Below are positions 52,572 through 61,610 of a stretch of DNA of 64,000 nucleotides, piece after piece; positions within the stretch are counted from its first letter, which is position 1, and each line of letters opens with the position of its first letter. The DNA is taken from assembly GCA_035463295.1 (NCBI GenBank), contig DATHTK010000083.1:1-64000 (forward strand), given 5' to 3'. The notes beneath the pieces are model-generated. The model was not told the origin of the DNA and ran no database searches. It saw only the letters and a list, made by a program, of their open reading frames with translations. A program made the position numbers and the translations under genes. This DNA comes from DATHTK01 sp035463295 (GTDB taxonomy: Bacteria > Actinomycetota > Rubrobacteria > Rubrobacterales > Rubrobacteraceae).

Positions 52572-53078
52572 TTATTCCGGCGATGGCACGGCGGGCTCGT
52601 TCTCGCCGCGAAGAAGGCGCCTCCTCGCCGTCTCGCGACCCCCCACGGCCCGGACGTGCTCGGTAGCTTTGGCGAGCCCGAAAGGGGGCATGTTCGAGTA
52701 GATCGCCTCGTAGTTCGCCTTCTCGACTATGTAGGTCTCGTGCCAGATGCCGACGCTCCCGTCCGAGCCGACCGTCCGATTGAAGCGCTGCCACGCGGGC
52801 AGGTGCGGGTCTTCCGGGTTCCTGGCGAACCGCTCCAGGTCCTCGAAGGAGCGCCAGTACTGGAGGATCGCCGGCCCCCAGCGGTAGAGAAAGAACTCCG
52901 CCCCGAGAAAGCCCTTCTCCGGATGCTCGTAGAGCTCTCTGAGCATGGGTCCCATCGCGCGCATCGTGGGCAGCCACTTCCTTACGGCAAAGGGTCGATT
53001 GATGCGCATTCCTATAACAAATACAACGAACGGCTCGTCCATCTTCGCCGTGTACCGGCCGCTGATCACCCCCGTCAT
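52572..53078 (-). CDS. DUF4188-family protein
   Basis: This 168-residue protein has the DUF4188 text KWLPTMRAMGPMLRELYEHPEKGFLGAEFFLYRWGPAILQYWRSFEDLERFAR in outline, a ferredoxin-like fold related to monooxygenases. The ATG at 53078 has GGAGGAGAG upstream and overlaps the TGA of the preceding small ORF (TGATG), so the two are coupled. The function is unknown. Confidence 0.78.
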   Translation of the reverse strand: MTGVISGRYTAKMDEPFVVFVIGMRINRPFAVRKWLPTMRAMGPMLRELYEHPEKGFLGAEFFLYRWGPAILQYWRSFEDLERFARNPEDPHLPAWQRFNRTVGSDGSVGIWHETYIVEKANYEAIYSNMPPFGLAKATEHVRAVGGRETARRRLLRGENEPAVPSPE

Positions 53079-53227
53079 CACGCTCTCTCCTCCCGCTCCT
53101 CGACGATCGACTCTGCGGCCAGTGCCCCGACCGCGAAGGCGCCGGGGCTCATCCACCCCAGACCCGCCGCCACCCGGGCCACGAACAACGAGACGTCCCT
53201 GTCTACCGATCTCCACAACGCGATCAT
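53078..53227 (-). CDS. 49-residue small protein coupled to the DUF4188 gene
   Basis: MIALWRSVDRDVSLFVARVAAG continues to an Ala-rich, weakly hydrophobic segment and ends EEREERA. ATG 53227 follows AAGAAAGG directly. The coupling with the DUF4188 gene (TGATG) supports it. Another minus-strand frame upstream (about 53265-53395) looks mildly protein-like (LDPNAVIYVAYLGAGMG) and may be a scrap. Confidence 0.45.
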   Translation of the reverse strand: MIALWRSVDRDVSLFVARVAAGLGWMSPGAFAVGALAAESIVEEREERA

Positions 53228-53506
53228 CCTTTCTTCTCTGTTTGCTCCACCCCCGCCGTCTATCCGAGCGGCGAGAGGATCCCAGATCTTCCCATCCCTG
53301 CTCCGAGGTAGGCCACGTAGATGACGGCGTTCGGGTCCAGGATCGCCGCAGCCGGACCGAGCGCCGCGACAGCGCCCCGAGCCTTCTCGCTTCAGATCCA
53401 TCCCAATATATAGTACCGAGGGGCTCACGAAGGCCCTGACGCCCTGCAATGGTCTGATCGGCCGGGGCTCGGGTTAGAATCACGGAGTCAGGGTTGGGAG
53501 AGGAGG

Positions 53507-54688
53507 GTGTTGGGCGTCAGGGAGTATCGCGAGGACGAACGGCGGGCGCTGGCGCGGCTGTCGGCGCTCTCGTTCGGGAACGCGGTGTCGTGGTGGGAGA
53601 CGTACTACGACCCGCGAAAGAACCCGCGGATCGAACCGGGTGGCGTGTACGTGGTTGAGGAGGATGGGGGCTTGCGGGCGACGGCGGCGGTGTTGCCGCT
53701 GGAGACTTATGTGGACGGAAGGGCCGTCGCGATGGGTGGGGTAGCGGCGGTCAATACGCACCCGGCCTACCGGCGCAAGGGACAGGCGGGGGCGCTCGTG
53801 CGCGCCTTGCTCGCTGGGATGAGGGAGGAGGGGGTACACCTTTCGATGCTCTGGCCGTTCGCCCACGCGTTCTACCGGGTGTACGGTTGGGAGCTCGCAG
53901 GGGAGTCGATCGAGTACGAGCTCAAACCCACGGACCTTCCGACGAGCGCCGAGCAGCGCAACGTGCGTGCCTACAGAGAGGGGGACCTGCCGCGTCTCAT
54001 GGAGTTGTTCTCGCGGGAGGCGTGCCGGCACCCGCTGGCGGTCGTGCGGAGCGAGGCGCACTGGCGGCGCTGGCTCGGTCAGGACGGCAACGAGGCCGCC
54101 GTCTACGAGAGAGACGGAGGAGTGGAGGGGTACGCGCTCTACTCGATGAGCGAGTGGCGCGAGCGGGAAGAGCCGCACCGCACGTTGTCCGTCAAGGAGA
54201 TCGGCGTTCGGAGCGTCGGGGCAAGGGAGGGGTTGATCTCGTTCTGCGGCGCCCAGGACCCGCTCATGTTCGGAGTCCGGATCTCGGCACCCCGCGGCGA
54301 GCCGCTCCATCCCTACCTGCCCAGCTCCCACGTCAAGGTGAAGGTCGAGACCCAGTTCATGCTGCGCCTCGTGGACGTAGAGGGCGCGCTCGGACTGCTC
54401 CGGCGAGAGGTCGAAGAGCCTCTCGTCCTGGAGGTCACCGACGACGTTATTCCGGAGAACGCCGGCGAGTACACCGTCGGGCGCGGCGAGGTGGCTAGCG
54501 GGGCGGAGGCCGCTGAGAGCGTGACCCTCGACGTGCGGCGCCTCGCGCAGCTCTACGCAGGCTATCTCCCGGCGCGCCAGCTCGCGCGGCACGGTGAGAT
54601 CCGGGTCAGCTCTCCGGACGCGCTGGCGCGTCTGGAGAGACTCTTTCCGGCAGGCGACCCGTGGGTGTACCCGCTCGACCACTTCTAG
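53507..54688 (+). CDS. Eis-type GNAT acetyltransferase
   Basis: This 393-residue protein resembles the Eis family: an N-terminal GNAT domain (GVAAVNTHPAYRRKGQAGALVRALLAGM, acetyl-CoA loop), a second GNAT-like middle domain, and a sterol-carrier-like C-terminal domain ending in WVYPLDHF. Eis enzymes acetylate amines, including aminoglycosides in some species, and usually have a C-terminal carboxylate, here F393. GTG 53507 or TTG 53510 is the start, with AGGAGG just upstream. Confidence 0.85.
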   Translation: MLGVREYREDERRALARLSALSFGNAVSWWETYYDPRKNPRIEPGGVYVVEEDGGLRATAAVLPLETYVDGRAVAMGGVAAVNTHPAYRRKGQAGALVRALLAGMREEGVHLSMLWPFAHAFYRVYGWELAGESIEYELKPTDLPTSAEQRNVRAYREGDLPRLMELFSREACRHPLAVVRSEAHWRRWLGQDGNEAAVYERDGGVEGYALYSMSEWREREEPHRTLSVKEIGVRSVGAREGLISFCGAQDPLMFGVRISAPRGEPLHPYLPSSHVKVKVETQFMLRLVDVEGALGLLRREVEEPLVLEVTDDVIPENAGEYTVGRGEVASGAEAAESVTLDVRRLAQLYAGYLPARQLARHGEIRVSSPDALARLERLFPAGDPWVYPLDHF

Positions 54689-54949
54689 GAGGGCAGCCGC
54701 CCGAGCGCGGGCAACCGCGGGCGCAAGAGCCGGTGCGCGCCTCGTAGGGACTACCGGGGCCATCATCATGACCGCCCGTCGCATCGCCGCTCTGCTCTCT
54801 CGTCTAACGCGGGAAACGTCTCGCGCGATTACATGATCGGGGTCTGCGTAACTCCATCCCCCAAGTGGACTATTTGCGTCGGAACGACCGTGCGAAACGC
54901 ATTAGCCCTCCAGACGATCTAGACCGGCGGGGCGTTCGCGGCCAGAGTC

Positions 54950-54955
54950 TATAAT
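54950..54955 (+). promoter_or_regulatory. TATAAT -10 box of the F420 dehydrogenase gene
   Basis: A perfect TATAAT lies 28 bases before the ATG at 54983; AAAGGAGG precedes that ATG. No -35 matching the consensus is seen at 17 bases. The rest of 54689-54949 shows no gene. Confidence 0.5.
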
Positions 54956-54982
54956 GACCGTTTCGGAGCTAAAGGAGGCGGC

Positions 54983-55975
54983 ATGGCGGGCACGGTAGGG
55001 TACGCGGCGATGTTCGAGCAGTTTCACCCGACTGACCTGCTGCGCTGGAGCAAGGTCGCGGAGGATGCCGGCTTCACCTCGGTCATGGCCTCGGACCACT
55101 TCCATCCGTGGACACCGGAGCAGGGCCAGAGCGCCTTCGTGTGGAGCTGGCTCGGCGCTCTTGGGGCGACGACGAGCTTGCGTTTCGGGACCGGCGTAAC
55201 CCCGCCGGGCTTCCGGTACCACCCGGCTATAATCGCGCAGGCCGCGGCGACGCTGGAGGCGATGTACCCGGGGCGGTTCTGGCTTGGCCTGGGGGCCGGG
55301 GAGGCGCTGAACGAGCACGTCGTCGGCCAGTACTGGCCCGAGGCGCCGACGCGGCTCCGCATCCTGATGGAGTCCATCGAGGTGATCCGGAGGCTCTTCA
55401 CCGGCAAGGTCGTCAAGTACTCGGGAGATCACATAATGCTCGAGAGCGCCAGGCTTTACACGATGCCCGAGACGCCGCCGCCGATCTACGTAGCGACCGC
55501 CGGGCCCATACAGAGCAAGCGCACCGGTAAGTTCTGCGACGGCATCATCACCGTGGGCGCGGCGGACGAGAAGATAAAGATGCTCATGCAGCGCTTCGAG
55601 GAGGGCGCCCGCGAGGCGGACAAGGACCCTTCGACCATGCCGCGGATGATACAGCTTCACGTCTCCTGGGCGGAACGCCAGCAACAGGCCGAGCAGCAGG
55701 CGGTAAAGGAGTGGCCCAACGGCGGGATGCCCTTCCCGAAGGCCGACATCCGCAACCCCGAGGACTTCGCGGCGATGGCGAAGGGGGTCTCGATAGAGAA
55801 CTTCAAGGACCGCGTCCTCACCTCCGCCGACCTCGACGAGCACCTCGAGCACGTCCAGCACTACGTGGACCTGGGGTTCGACGAAGTCTACGTCCACAAC
55901 GTCGGGCGCAACCAGGAGGGGTTCATCAGGGCATACGGCGAGCGCATTATCCCTAAGCTCCGCTGGCCGGACTAG
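54983..55975 (+). CDS. LLM-class F420-dependent dehydrogenase, FGD-like
   Basis: This 330-residue enzyme is close to the F420-dependent glucose-6-phosphate dehydrogenase group: SDHFHPWTPEQGQSAFVWSWLGAL, TGVTPPGFRYHP, PGRFWLGLGAGEALNEH and YVATAGPIQSKRTGKF. Related enzymes use other substrates (alcohols, hydroxymycolates), so the exact reaction is not certain. It lies upstream of the 56.2-61.6 kb operon. Confidence 0.85.
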   Translation: MAGTVGYAAMFEQFHPTDLLRWSKVAEDAGFTSVMASDHFHPWTPEQGQSAFVWSWLGALGATTSLRFGTGVTPPGFRYHPAIIAQAAATLEAMYPGRFWLGLGAGEALNEHVVGQYWPEAPTRLRILMESIEVIRRLFTGKVVKYSGDHIMLESARLYTMPETPPPIYVATAGPIQSKRTGKFCDGIITVGAADEKIKMLMQRFEEGAREADKDPSTMPRMIQLHVSWAERQQQAEQQAVKEWPNGGMPFPKADIRNPEDFAAMAKGVSIENFKDRVLTSADLDEHLEHVQHYVDLGFDEVYVHNVGRNQEGFIRAYGERIIPKLRWPD

Positions 55976-55980
55976 TCCCG

Positions 55981-56010
55981 TTTACAACAACTCTCGACTC
56001 CGCTTATACT
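55981..56010 (+). promoter_or_regulatory. Promoter of the pyrimidine-salvage-like operon
   Basis: TTTACA (55981-55986) and TATACT (56005-56010) are 18 bases apart, five of six matches each. Transcription would start near 56017. AAGGAAAGGGAGGAG follows at once, but no ATG, GTG or TTG is at a suitable distance, so the original first gene seems to be lost. 56040-56220 holds only a possible scrap. Confidence 0.6.
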
Positions 56011-56223
56011 GCCGCTCTAAGGAAAGGGAGGAGACGACGCAGAGCCGGTTCCCGAACAGCCAGGACGGCACGACCCGTAGGCGGCCGTGCGACCCCGGCA
56101 CAAACACCGTTCGAGGGACGGGCAGGATCTCTCTTCGCGAGGCCATAGCCGGACCCTACAAGGTTCTACACAGTACGGGGCCGGGCTTCGGGCGCTCACT
56201 TACATAAGAAAGGAGTAGAGGCT

Positions 56224-56304
56224 TTGAGCGACTTGCTTTTCACCGGCGGGAGCGTGGTTGCCGCCGGCGGCTTCGAGGCGACGAACCTGGAGGTAGAGGT
56301 ATGA
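56224..56304 (+). pseudogene. Dihydropyrimidinase N-terminal stub, leader ORF
   Basis: TTG 56224, with AAGGAG eight bases upstream, opens SDLLFTGGSVVAAGGFEATN, the start of hydantoinase/dihydropyrimidinase. A stop follows after 26 residues and overlaps the aminotransferase ATG (ATGA). A full enzyme has about 460 residues. The stub may keep translation of the next gene going. Confidence 0.6.
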
Positions 56305-57605
56305 ACCCGGACGAGTTGAGGAGCAGGCACGAGGCCGTGCTGCCGTCGTGGATGCCACTGTACTACGAGAGACCGATGGAGCTCGCGCGCGGCGAGGGGT
56401 TCAGGGTCTGGGACTCCGAGGGGAACGAGTACCTGGACTTCTTCGGCGGGATCGTCACGGCCATCAGCGGTCACGCCGTCCCGGAGATAACCGGGGCCAT
56501 AAAGGGTCAGGTAGACAAGATCCTGCACTCCTCGACGCTCTATCTGATCGAGAATCAGGTCCGCCTCGCCGAGAAGCTCGTGGAGCTCGCCCCGATCTCC
56601 GGCGAGAAGAAGGCCTTTTTCACGGTGAGCGGGAGCGAGGCGAACGAGGCGGCGCTACTTTTCGCCACTCGCTACCGGAAATCGAGCGAGGTCATAGCGC
56701 TGCGTTCCTCCTACCACGGCCGCTCGTTCGCGACGATGGGGATAACGGGCCAGAGCACCTGGAGCCCGACCTCGCGCTCGGCGCTCGACGTCTCCTACGC
56801 GCAGAACCCCTACCCCCTCCGCTGCGGCTTCTGCAAGGACCGTGGGGGGTGTACCCTGCAGTGTGCCGACGACGTGAGGGCGGTGATCGAGGAGGAGACC
56901 ACCGGAAACGTCGCCGCGTTTATCGCCGAGCCCATACAGGGGGTGGGTGGCTTTATCGAGGCGCCGCCGGGCTACTTCGAGCGGGTCAAGGAGATCCTGG
57001 ACGAGCGGGACGTGCTCCTGATCTCCGACGAGGTCCAGACGGGCTTCGGTCGTACCGGCTCCCACTTCTGGGGGATCGAGGCCTTCGACGTGGAGCCGGA
57101 CCTGATCGTGATGGCGAAGGGCATCGGCAACGGCCTGGCCATCGGCGCCGTTGTCGGCCGGGCGGAGGTCGTCGAGTCCGTCAGTCCCCACCTCCACCTC
57201 TCGACGTTCGGAGGGAACCCGGTCTCGACCACGGGCGCCCTGGCGAACCTGCACTACATCCTGGATAACGACCTCCAGTCGAATGCCCGCGAGGTCGGCG
57301 GCTACCTGAAGGACCGCCTGCTGAAGATGGCAGAGAACCACTCGATGGTCGCGGAGGTGCGCGGTCGCGGCCTGATGCTCGCGCTCGAACTCGTCGGAGC
57401 GGGGACGCAGCCGGACCCGCAGGCCGCCAACCGCCTCCTGGAGGCGTGCCGCTCGCGCGGCCTGCTCGTCGGCAAGGGCGGCCTCAAGGCGAACACCCTC
57501 CGCATCTCGCCACCCCTCACCATCACGCGGGAGGCGGCCGACGAGGCGGCGGACATCCTCGAGCAGGCGCTCGCCGAAGTCGGAGCGACGGAGAGAGTGG
57601 GCTGA
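56301..57605 (+). CDS. Class III PLP aminotransferase, beta-alanine/AGXT2-like
   Basis: This 434-residue aminotransferase has the Schiff-base lysine K273 in VMAKGIGNGL, D243 and Q246 in ISDEVQTGFG, and SGSEANEAAL for the phosphate. The text resembles the alanine-glyoxylate/beta-alanine-pyruvate group. A cysteine set C175, C178, C184, C188 (RCGFCKDRGGCTLQC) lies on the surface loop. Its stop overlaps the next ATG (TGATG). Confidence 0.88.
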   Translation: MNPDELRSRHEAVLPSWMPLYYERPMELARGEGFRVWDSEGNEYLDFFGGIVTAISGHAVPEITGAIKGQVDKILHSSTLYLIENQVRLAEKLVELAPISGEKKAFFTVSGSEANEAALLFATRYRKSSEVIALRSSYHGRSFATMGITGQSTWSPTSRSALDVSYAQNPYPLRCGFCKDRGGCTLQCADDVRAVIEEETTGNVAAFIAEPIQGVGGFIEAPPGYFERVKEILDERDVLLISDEVQTGFGRTGSHFWGIEAFDVEPDLIVMAKGIGNGLAIGAVVGRAEVVESVSPHLHLSTFGGNPVSTTGALANLHYILDNDLQSNAREVGGYLKDRLLKMAENHSMVAEVRGRGLMLALELVGAGTQPDPQAANRLLEACRSRGLLVGKGGLKANTLRISPPLTITREAADEAADILEQALAEVGATERVG

Positions 57606-58843
57606 TGCAGACGCACGACGTGGACTCCCGCCGCGCCGTCGACGAGCTCAAGGAGCTCGCCGAGCTTACCGGTGGCCCGGATGGGGCCCGGAGGGTCGCC
57701 TGGACGGACGAGTGGGCCAGGGCTCGCGACTGGCTCACGGAGAAGCTGGAAGAGATAGAGGACGTCGAGGTCGAGCGCGACGAGGCCGGCAACCTGTGGG
57801 CGACCGCCCCCGGCGACTCCGAGAGGGCAGTCCTCCTCGGCGGCCACATAGACTCCGTTCCCAACGGCGGCTGGCTCGACGGCGCCCTCAACACCATCGC
57901 CGCCCTCGAATCTCTCCGGGTGCTCGCCTCGCAAGAGCGCCCCGTCACCCTGCGTCTCGTGGACTGGGCCGACGAGGAAGGCGCTCGCTTCGGGCGGAGC
58001 CTTTTCGGATCTAGCGCCACCGCAGGGACCCTCGATCCCGAAGAGGTCCGGGGCCTGAAGGACAGGGACGGCGTCGCGTTGCCCGACGCTCTGCGGGAAC
58101 ACGGCGTAGAACTCGACCGGATGAACGAGTCCAAACGGCAGCTGGATAACGCGGCGGCGTACCTCGAGCTGCACATCGAGCAGGGCCCCGTTCTCGAGCG
58201 GATGGACCTCCCGCTCGGGGTCGTGCTCGGTACGTTCGGCGTCGAGCGGCACGCCGTCCGCTTCACGGGCCAGCACGCCCACTCCGGATCGACGCCGATG
58301 GACGTCAGGAGGGACGCCTTTATCGCGGCGGCGAGATCCGCTGTCGAGTTCCGCGACGACGCGAGGGCTCGCGACGATGTACGCGCCACCACCGGCTTCG
58401 TCAACGTCAGCCCGGCCATAGTCACGGCGTTCAACGGCCGGTGCGAGATGTCCCTCGACCAGCGCGCCCTCGACCCCGAGGTGCTCGCCCACATGCTCGA
58501 CGCCGCGCAGGACGCAACCGAGCGGATCTCCCAGGAAGAAGGCGTCACGGTCGAGTGGGAAAAGCTCTGGCGCATAGAGCCGATCCTCTTCAACGACGAC
58601 CTGATCTCGCTCGCCGAAGAGGCCGTAAACGAGGTTGCCGGCAGGTCCCACCGTCTCCCGAGCGGCCCCCTGCACGACGCCGCCTCGATGGCACCCCTCA
58701 TGCCAACCGTCATGCTCTTCGTCAAGTCTGTGAGGGGCCTGAGCCACACCAAAGAAGAGGATACGCCGGAGGAGGACATCGAGCTCTCCGTGCAGGCGTT
58801 GCACCGGCTCACGGTCAAGACTATAGAGTGGGCGGGAAGCTAG
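57605..58843 (+). CDS. Zn-dependent N-carbamoyl-amino-acid hydrolase / beta-ureidopropionase family
   Basis: This 412-residue M20-type amidase has GGHIDSVPNGGWLDG (metal H and D), VDWADEEGARFG (EE), ELHIEQGPVLE and the lid residues FTGQHAHSGSTPM. The family hydrolyses carbamoyl-amino acids, including beta-ureidopropionate. ATG 57605 overlaps the aminotransferase stop by one base. With the permease, it suggests use of uracil- or hydantoin-type compounds. Confidence 0.88.
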   Translation: MQTHDVDSRRAVDELKELAELTGGPDGARRVAWTDEWARARDWLTEKLEEIEDVEVERDEAGNLWATAPGDSERAVLLGGHIDSVPNGGWLDGALNTIAALESLRVLASQERPVTLRLVDWADEEGARFGRSLFGSSATAGTLDPEEVRGLKDRDGVALPDALREHGVELDRMNESKRQLDNAAAYLELHIEQGPVLERMDLPLGVVLGTFGVERHAVRFTGQHAHSGSTPMDVRRDAFIAAARSAVEFRDDARARDDVRATTGFVNVSPAIVTAFNGRCEMSLDQRALDPEVLAHMLDAAQDATERISQEEGVTVEWEKLWRIEPILFNDDLISLAEEAVNEVAGRSHRLPSGPLHDAASMAPLMPTVMLFVKSVRGLSHTKEEDTPEEDIELSVQALHRLTVKTIEWAGS

Positions 58844-58980
58844 CTATCAGCCGCCAGCGAGAGGATGCCCGCTCGGTCCGCGAAGCGTCGGTCGGCGGGT
58901 GCTCTTGCCGGTGACCGCTGCGCCACGCTGGTGGGGTCGGATGCGGATCGGTGGACAGAGAACCGATAGCTGACAGCTAG
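58840..58980. repeat. 141-base element with imperfect inverted ends
   Basis: CTAGCTATCAGC (58840-58851) and GCTGACAGCTAG (58969-58980) are inverted with 11 of 12 matches. The left end overlaps the amidase TAG. Its left end (TAGCTATCAGCC) matches the end of the rex element (TAGCTCTCAGCC on the minus strand). The interior is GC-rich with weak pairing. It spans the gap between the amidase and the permease, whose SD (AAAGGGGAGG) follows. Confidence 0.45.
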
Positions 58981-58993
58981 AAAGGGGAGGCTT

Positions 58994-60535
58994 ATGGAGC
59001 GGGAGCACTACAGGGAACTCGGGGTCAGCGATCCGGCGCAGCTCGCGCGGATAAAGGCCGAAGTCAGTGCCTCCAGCCTCTACAACGAGGACCTGGCGCC
59101 GACCGGCCCCGAGGAGCGGACGTGGAACACGTACCACATCGCGGCGCTCTGGATCGGGATGTCCATCGTCATCACGACGTATCTTCTGGCCTCGGGCCTG
59201 ATGGCCGCCGGGATGAACTGGTGGCAGGCACTCCTGACCATCTCGTTGGGTAACGTACTGGTCCTCGTTCCCATGCTCCTAAACGCTCACGCGGGCACCA
59301 AGTACGGCGTCCCGTTCCCGGTCTTCGTGCGCGCCTCTTTCGGAGTGAGGGGGGCGAACTTCGCGGCGATGGCGCGAGCCCTCGTGGCCTGTGGCTGGTT
59401 CGGCATACAGACCTGGCTCGGCGGGGCCGCCCTCAACGCGCTCGTGACCGCCGCCTGGGGCGGCTGGGCGAACGTCCCCGCCCACGACTTTATAGCCTTC
59501 TTCGTCTTCTGGGTCATACAGGTCGCGATCATCATGTTCGGCGTGGAGGGCGTCAAGTACTTCGAGTCCTTCGCCGCGCCGCTCCTGATCGGGGGCGGCA
59601 TAGCGCTCCTGATCTGGGGCTTCGTAGCGGGCGGTGGCGTCGGCAACGTGTTCTCGACCTCGGCCGAGCTGCAAGAGGGGAGCGCCCCGTTCTGGGCACT
59701 CTTCTGGCCGTCTCTGGCGGCGAACGTCGGTTACTGGGTCACGCTCTCGCTCAACATCCCGGACTTCACCCGCTACGCGCAGAGCCAGCGCTCGCAGATG
59801 GTCGGTCAGGCGCTCGGGCTCCCTCTGACGATGACGGCCTTCTCGTTTATCGGGATCGCGGTGACGGCGGCGACCATCGTCGTCTTCGGGGAGGCGATCT
59901 GGGACCCGGTCGCGCTCGTCACGCGGCTCACCGGCGACATCCCGGCGCTCCTTATCCTCGCGATGTTGATCATCGCAATAGCCCAGATCTCGACGAACAT
60001 GGCGGCGAACGTGGTCTCGCCCTCGTTCGACTTCTCGAACCTGGCGCCCAAGTACATCTCGTTTCGCATGGGCGGCATCATCACCGCCTTTATCGGGGTC
60101 CTCTCTTTCCCCTGGCTGCTCCTGGAGACCGCCGGGGCGTACATCTTCACCTGGCTCGTGGGCTACGGGAGCCTCCTCGGAGCGATCGGGGCGGTCATGA
60201 TCATGGACTACTGGATCCTGCGCCGCCGCCGGCTCGACCTCGCCGACCTCTACAAGCACGAGGGCCGCTACACCTACTCCGCCGGGTGGAACTGGCGGGC
60301 CATAGCCGCCGTGCTCATCGGCGTCGTCCCCGTTCTCCCCGGCTTTTTCAAAGCCGCCACGACCCCCGGCTTCGCCGGCGTCTTCGAGAACCCGACGTTC
60401 GTCGAGAGCCTATATAACTACGGCCTCTTCTTTACCTTCGGCGTCGCGGCGGTCGCTTACCTGCTGTTCTCCATGATCGGCGGCCGCGCGACCGAGCCGG
60501 TCCGTGAGCCGGAGACCGCCTCAGAGAGCGCGTGA
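58994..60535 (+). CDS. NCS1-family nucleobase/hydantoin permease
   Basis: This 513-residue membrane protein has 12 helices and the NCS1 texts LYNEDLAPTGPEERTW (N-terminal), GVPFPVFVRASFGVRGAN and SLNIPDFTRYA. Members import cytosine, uracil, allantoin or hydantoins with sodium or protons. The neighbours suggest uracil or hydantoin. ATG 58994 has AAAGGGGAGG four bases upstream. Confidence 0.88.
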   Translation: MEREHYRELGVSDPAQLARIKAEVSASSLYNEDLAPTGPEERTWNTYHIAALWIGMSIVITTYLLASGLMAAGMNWWQALLTISLGNVLVLVPMLLNAHAGTKYGVPFPVFVRASFGVRGANFAAMARALVACGWFGIQTWLGGAALNALVTAAWGGWANVPAHDFIAFFVFWVIQVAIIMFGVEGVKYFESFAAPLLIGGGIALLIWGFVAGGGVGNVFSTSAELQEGSAPFWALFWPSLAANVGYWVTLSLNIPDFTRYAQSQRSQMVGQALGLPLTMTAFSFIGIAVTAATIVVFGEAIWDPVALVTRLTGDIPALLILAMLIIAIAQISTNMAANVVSPSFDFSNLAPKYISFRMGGIITAFIGVLSFPWLLLETAGAYIFTWLVGYGSLLGAIGAVMIMDYWILRRRRLDLADLYKHEGRYTYSAGWNWRAIAAVLIGVVPVLPGFFKAATTPGFAGVFENPTFVESLYNYGLFFTFGVAAVAYLLFSMIGGRATEPVREPETASESA

Positions 60536-60589
60536 GATAGCAGCCCTCGCTGGCGTCGGCTGAAGCCAAGGAGCAGATAGGAGAAAGAG

Positions 60590-61603
60590 ATGGACTTCGG
60601 GGTAACTTTCCAGACAGACCCGCCGGCCCGGCGCGTCGTCGAGCTGACCAAGAAGGCGGAGGGGCTCGGGTTCACCCACGCGTGGACCTTCGATTCGCAC
60701 ATCCTCTGGCAGGAGCCTTACGTCATCCACTCCCAGATGCTCTCCGCCACCGAGAGCATCACCGTCGGCCCCTTCGTCACCAATCCCGCGACCCGCGATC
60801 CGTCGGTGACCGCCTCCACCTTCGCCACCTTGAACGACATGTTCGGAAACCGCACGATCTGCGGCATCGGCCGCGGCGACTCGGCCCAGAGGGTCCTCGG
60901 CAAGAAGCCGACCACCCTCAGGCAGGTCGAAGAGGCGATGCACGTCATCAAAGAGCTCGCCGAGGGGAGGGAGATCGAGGGGCCCGACGGCCGGGCGGTC
61001 CGTATCCCGTGGATCAGAGACGGCAAGCTCGACGTCTGGATGGCCGGCTACGGCCCCAAGGCGCTGAACACCATCGGCCGCAAGGCCGACGGCTTCATTC
61101 TCCAGCTCGCCGATCCCGTCATCCTCGAGTGGACCATGCAGCACGTCCACGACGCGGCGACCGAGGCCGGCCGTGACCCCAGAGAGGTCAAGGTCTGCGT
61201 CGCCGCCCCCGCCTACGTCGGCGATGACCTCGCTCACCAGCGCGACCAGTGCCGGTGGTTCGGCGGCATGGTCGGCAACCACGTAGCCGACCTCGTCGCC
61301 CGCTACGGAGAGAACAGCGAGGTGCCGCACGCCCTCACCGACTACATAAGGGCGCGCGAGGGTTACGATTACTCCCACCACGGCAAGGCCGACAACCCCT
61401 CGACAAGCTTTGTCCCCGACGACATAGTTGACCGCTTCTGCGTGCTGGGCACCGCCGCGGACCACGTAGAGAAACTAAACGTTCTCAAAGAGCTCGGCGC
61501 CGACCAGTTCAACATCTACCTCATGCACGATGCGATGGAGGAGACGCTGGACGCCTACGGGAAGGAGATCATACCGTCGCTCGAGGCGAGGTCGGCCGTT
61601 TAG
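60590..61603 (+). CDS. LLM-class F420-dependent oxidoreductase (TIGR03842-type)
   Basis: This 337-residue enzyme resembles the TIGR03842 group: MDFGVTFQTDPPARRVVELT, AWTFDSHILWQEPYVI, TNPATRDPSVTASTFATLNDMFGNRT and CGIGRGDSAQRV. Such genes commonly sit with hydantoin or pyrimidine degradation operons. It may carry the reductive step, but the cofactor and substrate are inferred. ATG 60590 has AGGAGAAAGAG upstream. Confidence 0.85.
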   Translation: MDFGVTFQTDPPARRVVELTKKAEGLGFTHAWTFDSHILWQEPYVIHSQMLSATESITVGPFVTNPATRDPSVTASTFATLNDMFGNRTICGIGRGDSAQRVLGKKPTTLRQVEEAMHVIKELAEGREIEGPDGRAVRIPWIRDGKLDVWMAGYGPKALNTIGRKADGFILQLADPVILEWTMQHVHDAATEAGRDPREVKVCVAAPAYVGDDLAHQRDQCRWFGGMVGNHVADLVARYGENSEVPHALTDYIRAREGYDYSHHGKADNPSTSFVPDDIVDRFCVLGTAADHVEKLNVLKELGADQFNIYLMHDAMEETLDAYGKEIIPSLEARSAV

Positions 61604-61610
61604 GCACCGA

